64,000 nt of DNA, from positions 138,087 through 202,086 of the forward strand of contig JTDE01000919.1 of the NCBI GenBank assembly GCA_014338405.1, in the 5' to 3' direction. Source of the DNA: Paragonimus skrjabini miyazakii. Its lineage: Eukaryota > Platyhelminthes > Trematoda > Plagiorchiida > Troglotrematidae. The notes under the pieces were generated by a model. The model was not told the DNA's origin. It was given only the letters and a program-made list of their open reading frames with translations, and did no database searches. Both the position numbers and the translations under genes were made by a program. Positions 42,101 through 54,100 of this stretch are shown piece after piece. Position 1 is the first letter of the stretch. Each line of letters begins with the position of its first letter.

Positions 42101-45100
42101 TAGTTCGGTTGAATGCAGATAATTTAAACTAGATCGAACTGAAAAATGTTTTGATCAAATTTTACTCATTCGCAAAAATAGAGGAAAATTTCTATCCACA
42201 ATCTTTAATTGCATCACAAGACAAAGTAAGATGAATGAGTGAACAACAGTAGAGTTCCTAGAGAGAGTATCAATTGTTGTTTATGCCCAAACGTTGTTTA
42301 AAAAATGACCACTGGCAACGCACGTGATAACTGATCATCTTTTGGCGTGTTAACAGTTCCCCTCAGAACGACTAAACAAGTTTGTAAAGTAGATTGGCAT
42401 TATGATTAATGTTTTCTGTTTCGGATTGTTAATTTTTCGCATATTTGTCAACATTTATCAAAAAACGATACGTTGTTTCTTTGCTATTTCAAACAGTATT
42501 AAGAAATTTCATCATTGATGGATCAAGTTTGGTTCGGATTACACTTAGTAACCACTAAGTAGAAAATCTTTTTTCCCAAACAAGCTTATTGACTAAAATG
42601 CCACTTGTAAGAATCATCGAATCGCAACTTATTCTCACTGTGATTCAAACTGAGTTACTTTCCTGTTTTTCCTTGTGTCTGGAAGTCGGCCTGGTGATTG
42701 ATTGCAACTTTCAGGAGTTTCAAACATTCCTCGTTTACACAGTTGGAACAGCCAGTCTGGAGTCTTTAAGAACATAGCATCCTTACCCATGGACTTCGTG
42801 ATCGTCGACTTCACAGTAGTCTCCAGAAGGGGGCATGCAATTTCAGCAGTAACACCAATATTTACCAAAAGAACCATGATAGATAATTAGGGTTTGCTAT
42901 CAGAATCCGTTATGCCTTCGTAATGCTACTTAATTTGTTCGATTGCCTTTTTCGTGATATAGCATAGTGAACATGTTATTAACTGATTTGCATGTTTATA
43001 AAAGCTAACAGCAGACTTCTGTTAATACAACTCTCTATGCTGCTTTGGTCGAGTTCATTCTGAGAGGCGGTTGACTGCGATGTTATGAGAGAGAAAAATG
43101 AAGAACGATAAGCCTGTGAGTGATAGAGAATGAATAAAAAAGGCCACTAGCATGTGAACTTCTCAGTTCGGAAAGCTGAATCACACTTCAGCCACATTCT
43201 GACAAGTGTACACATCTGTGAGAAGCTGAAAGGATACTAACAACCTGACTTATTCCCCTAACAATTATGACGAAAAGCTCCCAGTTGCATTGTTTGTGAT
43301 AACAGAGTTCTGTAGTGCTTTCCAACATAGACGAATCTCAGCTACAAAGAATGTTGAAACACTGAGTTTTCGTTACCCACTTCATCACAGCAGTAAGATG
43401 ACATATTGTGATACGTCAACATTTCATTTACTCTCATCAGTCGCAAACGTAAAACATGCCAGTAATATACGTTATATATGTAGTGTATGTAACTAGCACG
43501 TCTTAAGTTTGCGACTGATGACAGTAAATGAAATGTTAACATATCGCAATATATGTCTTCCCTCTGCCCTAATGAAGTAAAGGAGTTTGCCCTAAATAAT
43601 ATGCCATCTCCTCGATAAGCCAGTTTTGGAGGATGATACTTTTGTTGCTCACCCCCGTATAGGGGAAAGAAGCACATCAGTGGATAAGTCGGTGTGTTAA
43701 GCAGTTGTTGAGCAATGTTGGGCATTCATTGGTATTTTTGCCTTAAAATTAGAAACTAGCTACTATCACTAGCCTCAGCACCGTAGATCTACATCTGTTT
43801 CTGGAGATAGGTTAAATTTTAGATAACAGAAAACCGGTTCAAAGAGGAAGATTACACTGTTTTGTTACAGTTAGTGTCAACATTGTTTATTTTGTTACGT
43901 TAGCACAACTCGTAGACAAATTTAACCTGTCCATCACCGGAAACTGTGGCACTCGTTTGCATACGAAAATAGATAATTTGGTATCCTTCGGACAGAAATC
44001 GACACATTGGTCTCATAGAAACGGAGTTTGCAATTTAGACGAAACTGTGACAGCTTATGTAAATCCGAATTAGTATTGGGCGGGTTATAAACGAGAGACA
44101 ACGTGGAAGAGTTCCTGTTTTACATGGTCGGTTTTCAAGGCGAAATTCAGGGGACAGTGAGTAGAGTAGAAACTTAATCACGGTCTGCCGAGTACACAAT
44201 CAACTTAATGCAAATTAAAACAGTCAACAGCTGTCTATCACCAACAATAAGCGGTTGAGTATACTATCATTCTATCCCAACCGTTCTAACTATCAAGTCA
44301 CCTGAATACCCTGTATGGTTTCCCGAATACGTGCCTTGGGCCTGCGCATGAATTCAACTATCAATTACTCATTTACAACAGACTGATAAGTAGATCTAGA
44401 TTGAGCCCACTCGTATACAAAATGAGTATTTTCTGAAAATAAAACGAACTCGTTGATGGTGATGCTTTAGCGAATTAGCGCGAAAGTTGGTTCGTTTGAT
44501 AAGTACAAGACATATCTTATGCACTAAACTCGAGTCTCCTCCCATATGCCAGTAACGCATTAAGAACTGCCCCAGGTTTCACAGCCTATCTTGGTAGGGT
44601 ATAAAACGTGTCCCAACCAGGTTTGGGGATCTATGTTGCAATCTATGTCACTAACAGTGATCTACACCATGAGACAGGGAAGACAAGCTTGTAAAGTATT
44701 ACAAATTGCGCATAACGTTGTGTCATTTTCAATCCATTTATCACTAATATGTTAAACACGATGCTCAAACTGTCTGACTTCATTCATACTAAATTTGTTG
44801 CGGATATCTTACAAGCTTGTATGTTCAACTCAAGATGAACGTACTGTTTAAACAGTCTGAGTGAAACCGTCTAAACGGTCTGATAAGGAACCCAATCACC
44901 CAGTTGGCTCTCTTGGTCAATGTCGCATTGTTGGAAGACAGACTAGAGCCACCAGAGATGATCGTGTCCGAATCACGCTTGCAATGGAGGTGCACCACTT
45001 TACATTTAACCGTGGTAAGCGGGAGAGGGTTACCCGTGACATAGATGTGTAGTGTGTTTAATGAATACTGTAGCTTCTTAGTTTCAGTCACTATACACCA

Positions 45101-48100
45101 AATTTTTGTGACGTTAGTATATACTGGTGATGGAGAGGATTATGGGTACAAATAGAATACAGAGCAAAAGTCCCAGTACAGAACTGTGTGACATACCGCT
45201 GTTCGCACATTACCAATTTGAAAAACTTTGTTCAGGTTTACCTTAAGTCAACAGTTCTGATAATATTTGGTGAGCCACAGGTGTAGAGGATTCCCTGTGC
45301 TGTAAGTATGATGCCTTCCGCGGACCGTCAGGTGGTCTTGTCGATCGAAAGCCTTCGAGACGTCACTGGTGACGGTGAATATGTCTGCTTTTAACATTGT
45401 TCAGGCTTAACGGCTTGTTGTTCCCCGCGTATCACTGCCTATGACAATGTGGTGCTTGTACACTGCAACTGATCAAACGTAGGTATAGTTCGTGCAGCTC
45501 GGCATTGCATATCCGTCAATATTCGATCTCTTTAGATGTAGTAATGTGTACAACTGGAGCCCCAAGAAGAACCATTGCTGAACTTTCCTGCTTACAAGAG
45601 ACCAGCCCAAAAGTGATTTGCAGTAGCCGATTGATTCGGTTAGAGATGGATAGGAAACGCATTCAATTCTGAGCTTCTCTTGCATGATCACTTATAAAGG
45701 TTTGCTGGGGTTGATAATGTGGCATATTGTTTTCAATGGAATTTGTAACAATCGTGCTTTTATAATGCTTCGGTATGGTTTCTGTATTATTTTCCACCAC
45801 AACTCACTGGCTGGACGCTTCAGGTAAACTTATTCTACTTGGGTTCATTCATTCAAATCAGTTTACACTGCAATCTTCTGTTGATCCCTCTATATGTGAG
45901 AACATGCAGAATTGTTTTTCCTTACGAGATTGAAACTCTGTTTATCTTATCTACAGAAGTGACCTCCACATCTTGCCCATCATCGCAAACGCCAACCGAG
46001 TTGCCTGATTTGATTTCTTACAAGCGACCATCTGTGGTGCATGGTCCTTATTTGGAAGAACTTCAGTTACAACACACACCAAGTGGCCAGACGAGTGCTT
46101 ATTGCACGGGAGAGAGCGTGAAAAGTGGGCGCGAATCGACCAGTATCGGGATTCGACTATGGAAACCGAAGCCCTCGTGTACCGTACAAGGAAACGTCCC
46201 AAACGGTGGAGATGGTCAGGAGGTTAGCCAACCTCTGAGTCAGTGGAACGAACCAATAGCAGTGGCATCTTTGTCTGACTTGGGTGGTTCTCTGCTTTCC
46301 TTAGCTACTACAGTCTCAAGCATACCGAATTTCTTTCCAGCTCAGAACGAATCCATGATTAGTTCACATTTATTGACCGATTCACTGAGCCCGATATCCA
46401 ACTGGTCAATTGATGGTAGCTCAAAGTCAAATCAACGAGTACCCCAACAAATGCTGCATTCTTTGAGCATAGCCAACTTAAAACCCAGTCAACCGTTGTC
46501 CACTGACGGCAGTCATGATGCTCTAATCCCTCCCAGTTCTCTGGATCTAGACGGCAGCGGGATGGACAGAAGTCGACCCTCAGGAATTTCAAACATCTCG
46601 TCCTCCGATAGTCTGAGTGTGACTGACAGCTCGTTTGGTGTTCTGTTGCCCCCAAAACATGAACAGTTGGTCAAACCGTCTATTCAACGATTGGTGAAGA
46701 AGAATAGACCACCGCAAGTGAATTCGCAGGGGACGATTAATTTTGAAAGTGAGTCAAACATAAATTTTGGCAACTGTAGGTTACAGTTGGTCTCGTTTTG
46801 ATTGACTTCCCAAATAGATATATCAGGCCAGACCAGCAGCCCGTCATTACAGCTCTATATGTCTGATATTGCCTTCTAAATAATTTGTAGACATACGCCT
46901 CTTATTTAATCTACACTGTTGATGAGATTCTGATTTTAAAAAACCTCCTAGATATGGTTTACTTCATCTTGGTTAACTCCGTTAATCCATTGCATTTTTC
47001 TACACAGCATCTTCTTAAACCGGCTGACACTAATAGGCCAAAAGTACCGGCTAGATGACGGTTCTCATAATTGAGACAGTGTGCTGCTATCATTCGGCAT
47101 TTCTGCAATCATCATTGTCCTCTATCTGTTTCGGACAACACTAGGGCCGTGCATTGTGTCCATCTCAAAATTAAGCCAAAAGTTAATCAATTGTTTGAAG
47201 CTCCTGGGCCGATCAGCACCCAGGGGGATTTCATCCTCCCTACGAGTAATATATAAAAGGCTATGTAATACATCAGCGCCAATTTTGAAGCCGCTGGTTA
47301 GATGTCAAGGTCAACGACATGCAGCCTTAAGGTAGCCACTCCAGACATCCAACAAATTTACGATATAGTCAATTCAACAGAGTAGACGACTGTGCTGACC
47401 ACAGTCGTTAAGAATTCACCAGTGTTAACTCGCAAGCTAAATGAGTAGTTTATTTTCTTGAAAAATTACATCCCTTTGTCAAGCGAATGTTTCACAGGCA
47501 CGAAGTGCATAAGGTTTTACATACTGGATATTCTTTACCAACCAGTCCGAATGCTGAACCTATTACTTGTGGTGACCATTTTGTCTCAATTACGAATGCC
47601 AACGTTTTACTGCTGGCATTTTAAATAAAAGAGAAGTGATACGCAAAACAGAAAAAGTGCAACTTACTTTGTCGCAAACTCACGAAATCATAAACCGCGT
47701 TGTGTACCTGTACGTGCCAATTTAATACGGTATTCAATCTGTCTTTGAACATATGGCCAATTCAACGGAACCTCATCGACAGCGCACTGCACGCAACTGT
47801 CAGTTATGCTTACACCGGAAGCAAAACACAAGTGTTTGCACATTGAATACGTCATATTTTACTGCGACACCTTGACAGCTTAAGGAAAAACTTAAAAATC
47901 TGTTGTCTTTCAAAACGAGACGACGCTAGTCACTCTTGCAACCAGTGTTAGGAAAGGACGTCAGGCTGATCTTGTGATAAAATAAAACGTAATTTGCTGG
48001 AAATATTTCGTTCGTATTTGAACTGTACAAACAATGGTGACAAGGCATTGATGAAAACAAACATTTCTGTATGCAGTGGTTCTACAGGCAGCAGCCTGCT

Positions 48101-51100
48101 GGTCGAAAAGCAAGTGGTTAACTGGCTGCTTGCATAACCAATTGAGTAGTGTAAAATGCTCACCAACTCGTTGGGTTTACAGTATATGGAATGATCATTA
48201 ATTCACTAAAGTTCTACTTTCGTCGAGTGTGATGGGCTTAATTCGAAAGGTTGTTGTGTCCTATATTTTTAACTTAAAAATACAAAGTTCGTCCATTTTC
48301 AGTAGAGTTTTAACCTCTCTGTATCGATTTATGACCGTTACTAAACATGTCTGAGGTCCATTTTATCTGTGTGTTCAAATTACGCGGCTCCGTTGTTTTA
48401 TTGCAAGATTTGTTTACGCAGGTTTTATACAGCATCAAGGTCAAGTTCTCCTGTACTTATTTTCGCTTCGTTCCACCTTTGAACCGGACAAAATTTCAAT
48501 AATTACTTCGATATTTTTCATGGTGAATGTATGCATAGTAATCGCGTAATGAGCAAAATTCACCGGATATATACGAATAACATCGTGTTTCTCTTCATTA
48601 ATCCTTAGTGCGTACCGATGAGCACAAACCATTTATCTTATTAAACTGTTGATTTATACTTACGGTATACTTGATCAACTCAGTTATCATTCACGTCACA
48701 CTCGCTGTAGTCCATGTGTTATTGGAAATCACACACTTTCGGAAAACTTGTACGATAGCCTAAATGCTCCCCTGGAGAATATTGGAAGGAAGCATTTTTA
48801 CCGTGCGAACTAAACCTTCACAAAATTTTTCATTTGACCACTTTTCGCAGTAAATCCCAAAGAACAAATGACGAACCATGCAACTCAACGTTTGCAAAGC
48901 ATATCCCCAAACACTGCAACTCACATTGTTTACAGTCAGGCCTCAGACAGGGCTGATGCGGGAGGTGAGCAAGGCTCAGACTTTACCCCGACTCGGGTAA
49001 AATCTCAGAAGATATCATCAATTGCGCCGAACGTTTACCCAACCACGTCGAGTTTCACTGGGTCGCAAACCACTATTCCCAGTGCGCATCCTGCTTCCTG
49101 TATGTCTTCGCCCACTTTTTTCTCCCCACAACTAATCCACAACCATCCATCAGTACAAAGACGATCTCAAACACCCGCCTTCACTCGGTGCGGTGTACCG
49201 AACCCTGGTCCGGTTACCTCCAGATATGGCCTATCTTATCCCAGCGGTTCGGGTACAGGTTCACCTTTGCTGATCACCAATGACCAATCGGCTCATCCTT
49301 ACGAATGTTACGATCAATTCAGTTCTACACACTGGACTGACAGATTACCCGTTCAACCGCTACACGTGCCCAGATTGCAGAAAGATGTCGACCAATATGA
49401 ACTGCCTCGTGTAGCCGTAAGAGGTGTACAGGCTATCAACGCATCTGCAAAGGTGAAGCATGGTGTTTATCGTCTTGTGGTTACTGTTACAGTATCTAGT
49501 ACAAAGTGACAGTGTTTCTACTTTCATTCCTGCCGAACGATATGAGCACTGGACAATCAGGCTGCGCGACTGGGCTTGATAGTCTGCACTCGGACCATCC
49601 TTGTAATTAGCATTTAGTGAAAGGGTACAGTTGAGCTGTCTCAAGCCTTTTAATCTCAGAATTGCTGGACTTCCTTTTGACATTAATAATCGGACTAGAA
49701 TCGGCTCATCATCTTTACCAACCGCCACTACATCAGTCCCGTCTATTAAGACCAAACGCTACGTATTTTCGCCGTTGTTGGTCTTTATTGAGCATCATGG
49801 GCCATTTGATCCAGTAATGGTTTGAAATAATGGGTTGGCTAGTTCCTGTGTCCACAATGAATTCATACTTACATCCTGACTCGAACGCGAGGCACCTGTA
49901 AATAAACTGCTCAGCCCTGGAGTTAAGTTGCAATGAATAAACAGTAGCAGATAGTTTTACAACATTTGTCTCTTCAACTTGATTTAGGTGGCACTTCTGA
50001 CCTTTGCATACTTTCCTAATATGACCAGATTTACCACACAAATGATATATAACATTACGAATTCTGCAAGATGATCCCAAGTGTAACTCTCCGCAAGAGA
50101 AACACTTGTTAACATTCGTTGGACCGGGAACGTTGACAGGTACGCGAGGAGGCCGTGGAACTTTATTCACTGGTTGACTTCTGGTAGGAGTATGCGCCTT
50201 GGCCTTCTGAAATAGTGTGACGATCGACTCAGCAGTAGCAGCATTGACCTCATCCTTCTGCTCGTAGTTGTCTCGGGCTTCTTGAAACGTCATAGCTCGT
50301 TTTTCCGGCAATCTTCCCCGAAGATTAGTGTCGCTGACGCCAGTAATCAGTCGATCACGCAGATGCTCCGCTAGCTTATCACCAAAGTTGCAACGAGCAG
50401 TTTGTTTTGGCAATTGTAGAATAAACTCACGGAAGCTCGTGCTTGTTGAACGCACTAGGGAATTGAACTTCGCACGTACTGTGGCCTGGAAATTGACGAG
50501 AAGCACGTGCTTTAACAGCAGTTTTTTTAGTTTGTCGAACATCAATGATGCTAGGGTATCTGGGTGTGCTGGATTCCCCAGTAGCGAATACAGTTCACGA
50601 CCGCCAGCAGTAACAAAGAAAGCTGGTTGGGTTTCCTTCTTCACATCACGACGAATGCCATACTATAATTCAAGCCTTTCCACCCATTCCTGCACTCCAT
50701 TCGCACCAGCACGAAGAGTTACTCTTTCGATTGCAGCCAATTCCATTGCTCGACGCTAATTTGTAATACTATGAATTAGAAACTTCGAATAGCCCTAGAA
50801 ATCATTTTCGGATTGAACCCTTCCACGCAAGTAATAAGGAGAAGACCTCGTTCTGGTTGCACTAAGCTGATCTTTGTCGTGACATAAGAAACCGAATTTA
50901 TAGATGTACAGCAGTATTAAGGAAATCTCAGTCACTCATTTGCTGGTGGTGTTAGCATATGCAAAGTCAGAAACTGTACGTTGATTGGTGCAATACAGAA
51001 AAGAAAATTGGCGAATGGCGGAAAACTTGGCATTGAGACTGGTTGCCCAATCCTGGTGTAGTATCCTCAACGCGACATTTGGATTGGTCCCTTGTTATAT

Positions 51101-54100
51101 CTCCTATTGTTTCAGGGTGTGGATAAACGGCAAATCGAGTAGATTTTTATCACACTTATTCAGATATGTCTTCGGATGATAGGTAGTAAGGCGTCCGTAT
51201 CCCGTTGATTCTCAGTGCAGAACACCGTGACCGCCTTCCGTGTTTCAATTTCAACGCCACCAAGCACTCGGGCCTTGGAAAACATCGGTTTTGTTTATGA
51301 CGATGGCACTCAGCCGGCATTGAATAATACGACTGCGTAACCTGCGGCCGGCTTGCGTTGACCAGCTCCAAGACAGCATTGACGTTATCACGTGGTTGTT
51401 TCTACCTACAGTATGGTGTAACCATGGATGATACGTCCCAGTCTACCATTAATAACGTGCGTAAGGTTTCGTTTATCGTGTTTTGATTGCACTTGGATGT
51501 TTATGAAAAGGAAGTACCATCACGGGTGTCACTTCCCGGAAGCCTCGGTACTTGGTGGCATCAAAAATGGAACACGGAAGGCGCTCATATTGGTCCGCTC
51601 TGAGAGGAAACAAGACACCATCCTCCAGAAATGGGTCTGAATAAGCCGGTTATATTATGTATCTATTTCGTTTTCAGCCGGACACTAAATTAATAAAGGA
51701 CGACTGGGAGCTTACACAGCTCTGGAAGACATAGCTCATTACGAACAGTGGACAACTAATAACTCAATCAATTTCGTGGATGTTGAGAACAGGNNNNNNN
51801 NNNNNNNNNNNNNNNNNNNNNNNNNNNNNNNNNNNNNNNNNNNNNNNNNNNNNNNNNNNNNNNNNNNNNNNNNNNNNNNNNNNNNNNNNNNNNGAAGGGA
51901 TGAAGGCTGGTGCTCCGCGTCTAGTGGTTACACTTACAATATCCAGACCAAAGTTACAGCGCTTCGTAGGCCAGCTTCTGATTAACACAACCTTGGTTAT
52001 CCAGTATCGGGTAGTAACCTTTTCATCGTGAGGTGCTGATTATTGGATTACTGAACTCAGTATATATATTTTGAGCAACACAGGGTCACAGGAAAATGCT
52101 CATTAATTCACTTGCACTGCTTCACACGGTTATCCGTGAACGTTCCCCTATTCATATATCATTAAATAGGAGATTTCATTCAAAAAACTGTATTGACTAT
52201 TGGCAAGCATTCAGATCTGTGAAAACAAGATTATAGAATCATTTAGAGTGCACATATGGACCGAAAGACACTGACGAGTAGATGAAACCATTTTATGTTT
52301 ACCAGGTGAACACCAAACACACTTAGTAGCAGACTCCGCAATTAAATAAGCAAATTCGGATGGCCCACGTATAAAGAAGCGCTGAGATTTACCTGTTCTG
52401 CCTGGGTCACATCTTTTGTCCACATTCCTCCGGTACGTTCCGACGTTTGTTGACCCAAATCAGCAAGAAACTTGCCTGAGAAAGTCTTCACTTTTGTTTG
52501 CTCTGTGGACGTGCGGAACTGGAAGAAAATCCCCTAATGAACCCTAACGCCGGAACATTAAAGCGGTCAAAAGACTGAGCTTCATATAGTGGTAAATGGA
52601 AAGATTTTCCTTGTTGCAGATAAAATTATGGTATTTTACAACGCACTTGCTTCAGCTAAACCCAAATTTGTGGTCAACTCCCGTAGAACTCAACCTACTC
52701 ATATAGGCCCTATGAGATCTCGGAAACTCTACTATGTAGAATGGCGAAAGTAACCGATACGGCTCTAGTCTCAGATGACTTGGTTTTGCTGGGTACCTTT
52801 ATTCAAAGGACGGTCAGTTTGGTTGTTGCTGTTCCACCGGTGACTTAATTTGTTATAAAATACGCAAGCATAGTTTATAGTTTACGCGACAATTGCAACT
52901 TCATTGCAGCGGTTGATTAACGGAATTTGGGCGAATGGCCTTGGCAAAAAGTAGGATTTGGAAGAGGAGGGCAATAACGAAGAAACCTTGATAGAAAAGC
53001 TACGTGCCCTCGACTACTGACCACTTCGTGATGTATGCATAAAGTGCTTTTCAATGGAAGCCTGTGTTTTCATAGAAATCTGCACTCCAGGCATAGCAGG
53101 AACGTGCATTTGCACATTTCATGCATTTTGGTTGTCTGATCAATCAGCTGTGTTATAGAAAAAGCGATGGTCAAATCTGTACAGAGATCATCGTACACCG
53201 CTGAATAGTGTATTAGCGTTTGACTGCAACGTCCAGAATCCTGTTCTTCCAAAAACGCAGTCGATCATCAAAACATAATTTATACGACCTATTGACAGAC
53301 TGATGTTTGGATACGAAATTGCGTTATGGTCGGACTTCTGTTCTGAAAGTGTATGCCAGGATTTTGCTGGACCTAAACAATAACTGACAAAAGCTACAAC
53401 CACAAGTTTCATGTTGGTCATATACCTCAGTTTTTCATCTCTTCTTTTGTTCCCCAGATTTCAAGAAACGTTGGGTCTAGTAAATTCTTGTCAGACGTTG
53501 TAGATACGGCATATGTTTCGAGTACACATTTGTAGTTTGCTAATTTTTGCCTTCTTACTTTAGCTAATTGACTCACAATGTTTCGCGCATTGACGAGGTT
53601 GGGTATTTCAGAGAGGTGTACATATCCATTGGTATTCACGTATTGTCACCGTAGAAAGACTGACGGAAGAAGGAGGAGGACAGTGAGGATTGGTTATTCA
53701 CAGGGTACAAATAGACTACTCGCTTCCTGATGGTAAATTATGCGAATATATGGAGCTTTTTGAAAAGTGCACCGGGAACGGCAAAAGATGTCGTGGGGTT
53801 AATCAACAGCACATGTATAAGAATCGCTGTAGTTTTCTTCGACGAAATCATTGTTAGCATCACAGAACGAACGTGTCAACCGCTGCTGGACAAACTGATG
53901 ACAGTAGATTTGGAATTTTGTCCACGGGCTTTGTGGATAAGGTTTCTGGTAGGAACCAGATGAAAATGTCACATAAAAGTGACGGATATTTACCAGACAT
54001 CGTTACTGAGATGTAACTGCAGTTGTGAAAAGATGAAGCGGGCGGAAGAAGACAACCATGCGCTTAACATGCCTTATTAACATGACTAGATAACCGGTTA

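Larger units (their letters stand above)
20121..45956 (+). other. Very long (25.8 kb) intron rich in retroelement debris
   Basis: Flanked by a GTGAGT donor and a TTATCTACAG acceptor in matching phase 1. Recognised contents: hairpin 20781-20822; SINE piece 22352-22375; PLE endonuclease 24482-24889; SINE head 26102-26175; PLE reverse transcriptase debris 27615-28705; gap 33341-33440; a weak GIY-YIG-like frame near 36103; inverted repeat 43381-43576; LINE RT 45248-45397. Between these, chiefly 28.7-33.3, 36.8-43.3 and 43.8-45.2 kb, I see only AT-rich sequence with unrecognised short frames. A further small exon with phase-1 ends could be hidden here. Confidence 0.7.

Noticed and set aside
43508..43535. 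CTGATGA...GAAATG in the inverted repeat arm, hammerhead-like
   Set aside because: No helix II pairing between the two boxes and no flanking helices.
49417..49509. Read-through of the 48851 exon to a stop at 49509
   Set aside because: It overlaps a repeat also present at 51897 and would truncate the protein before the conserved C-terminus.
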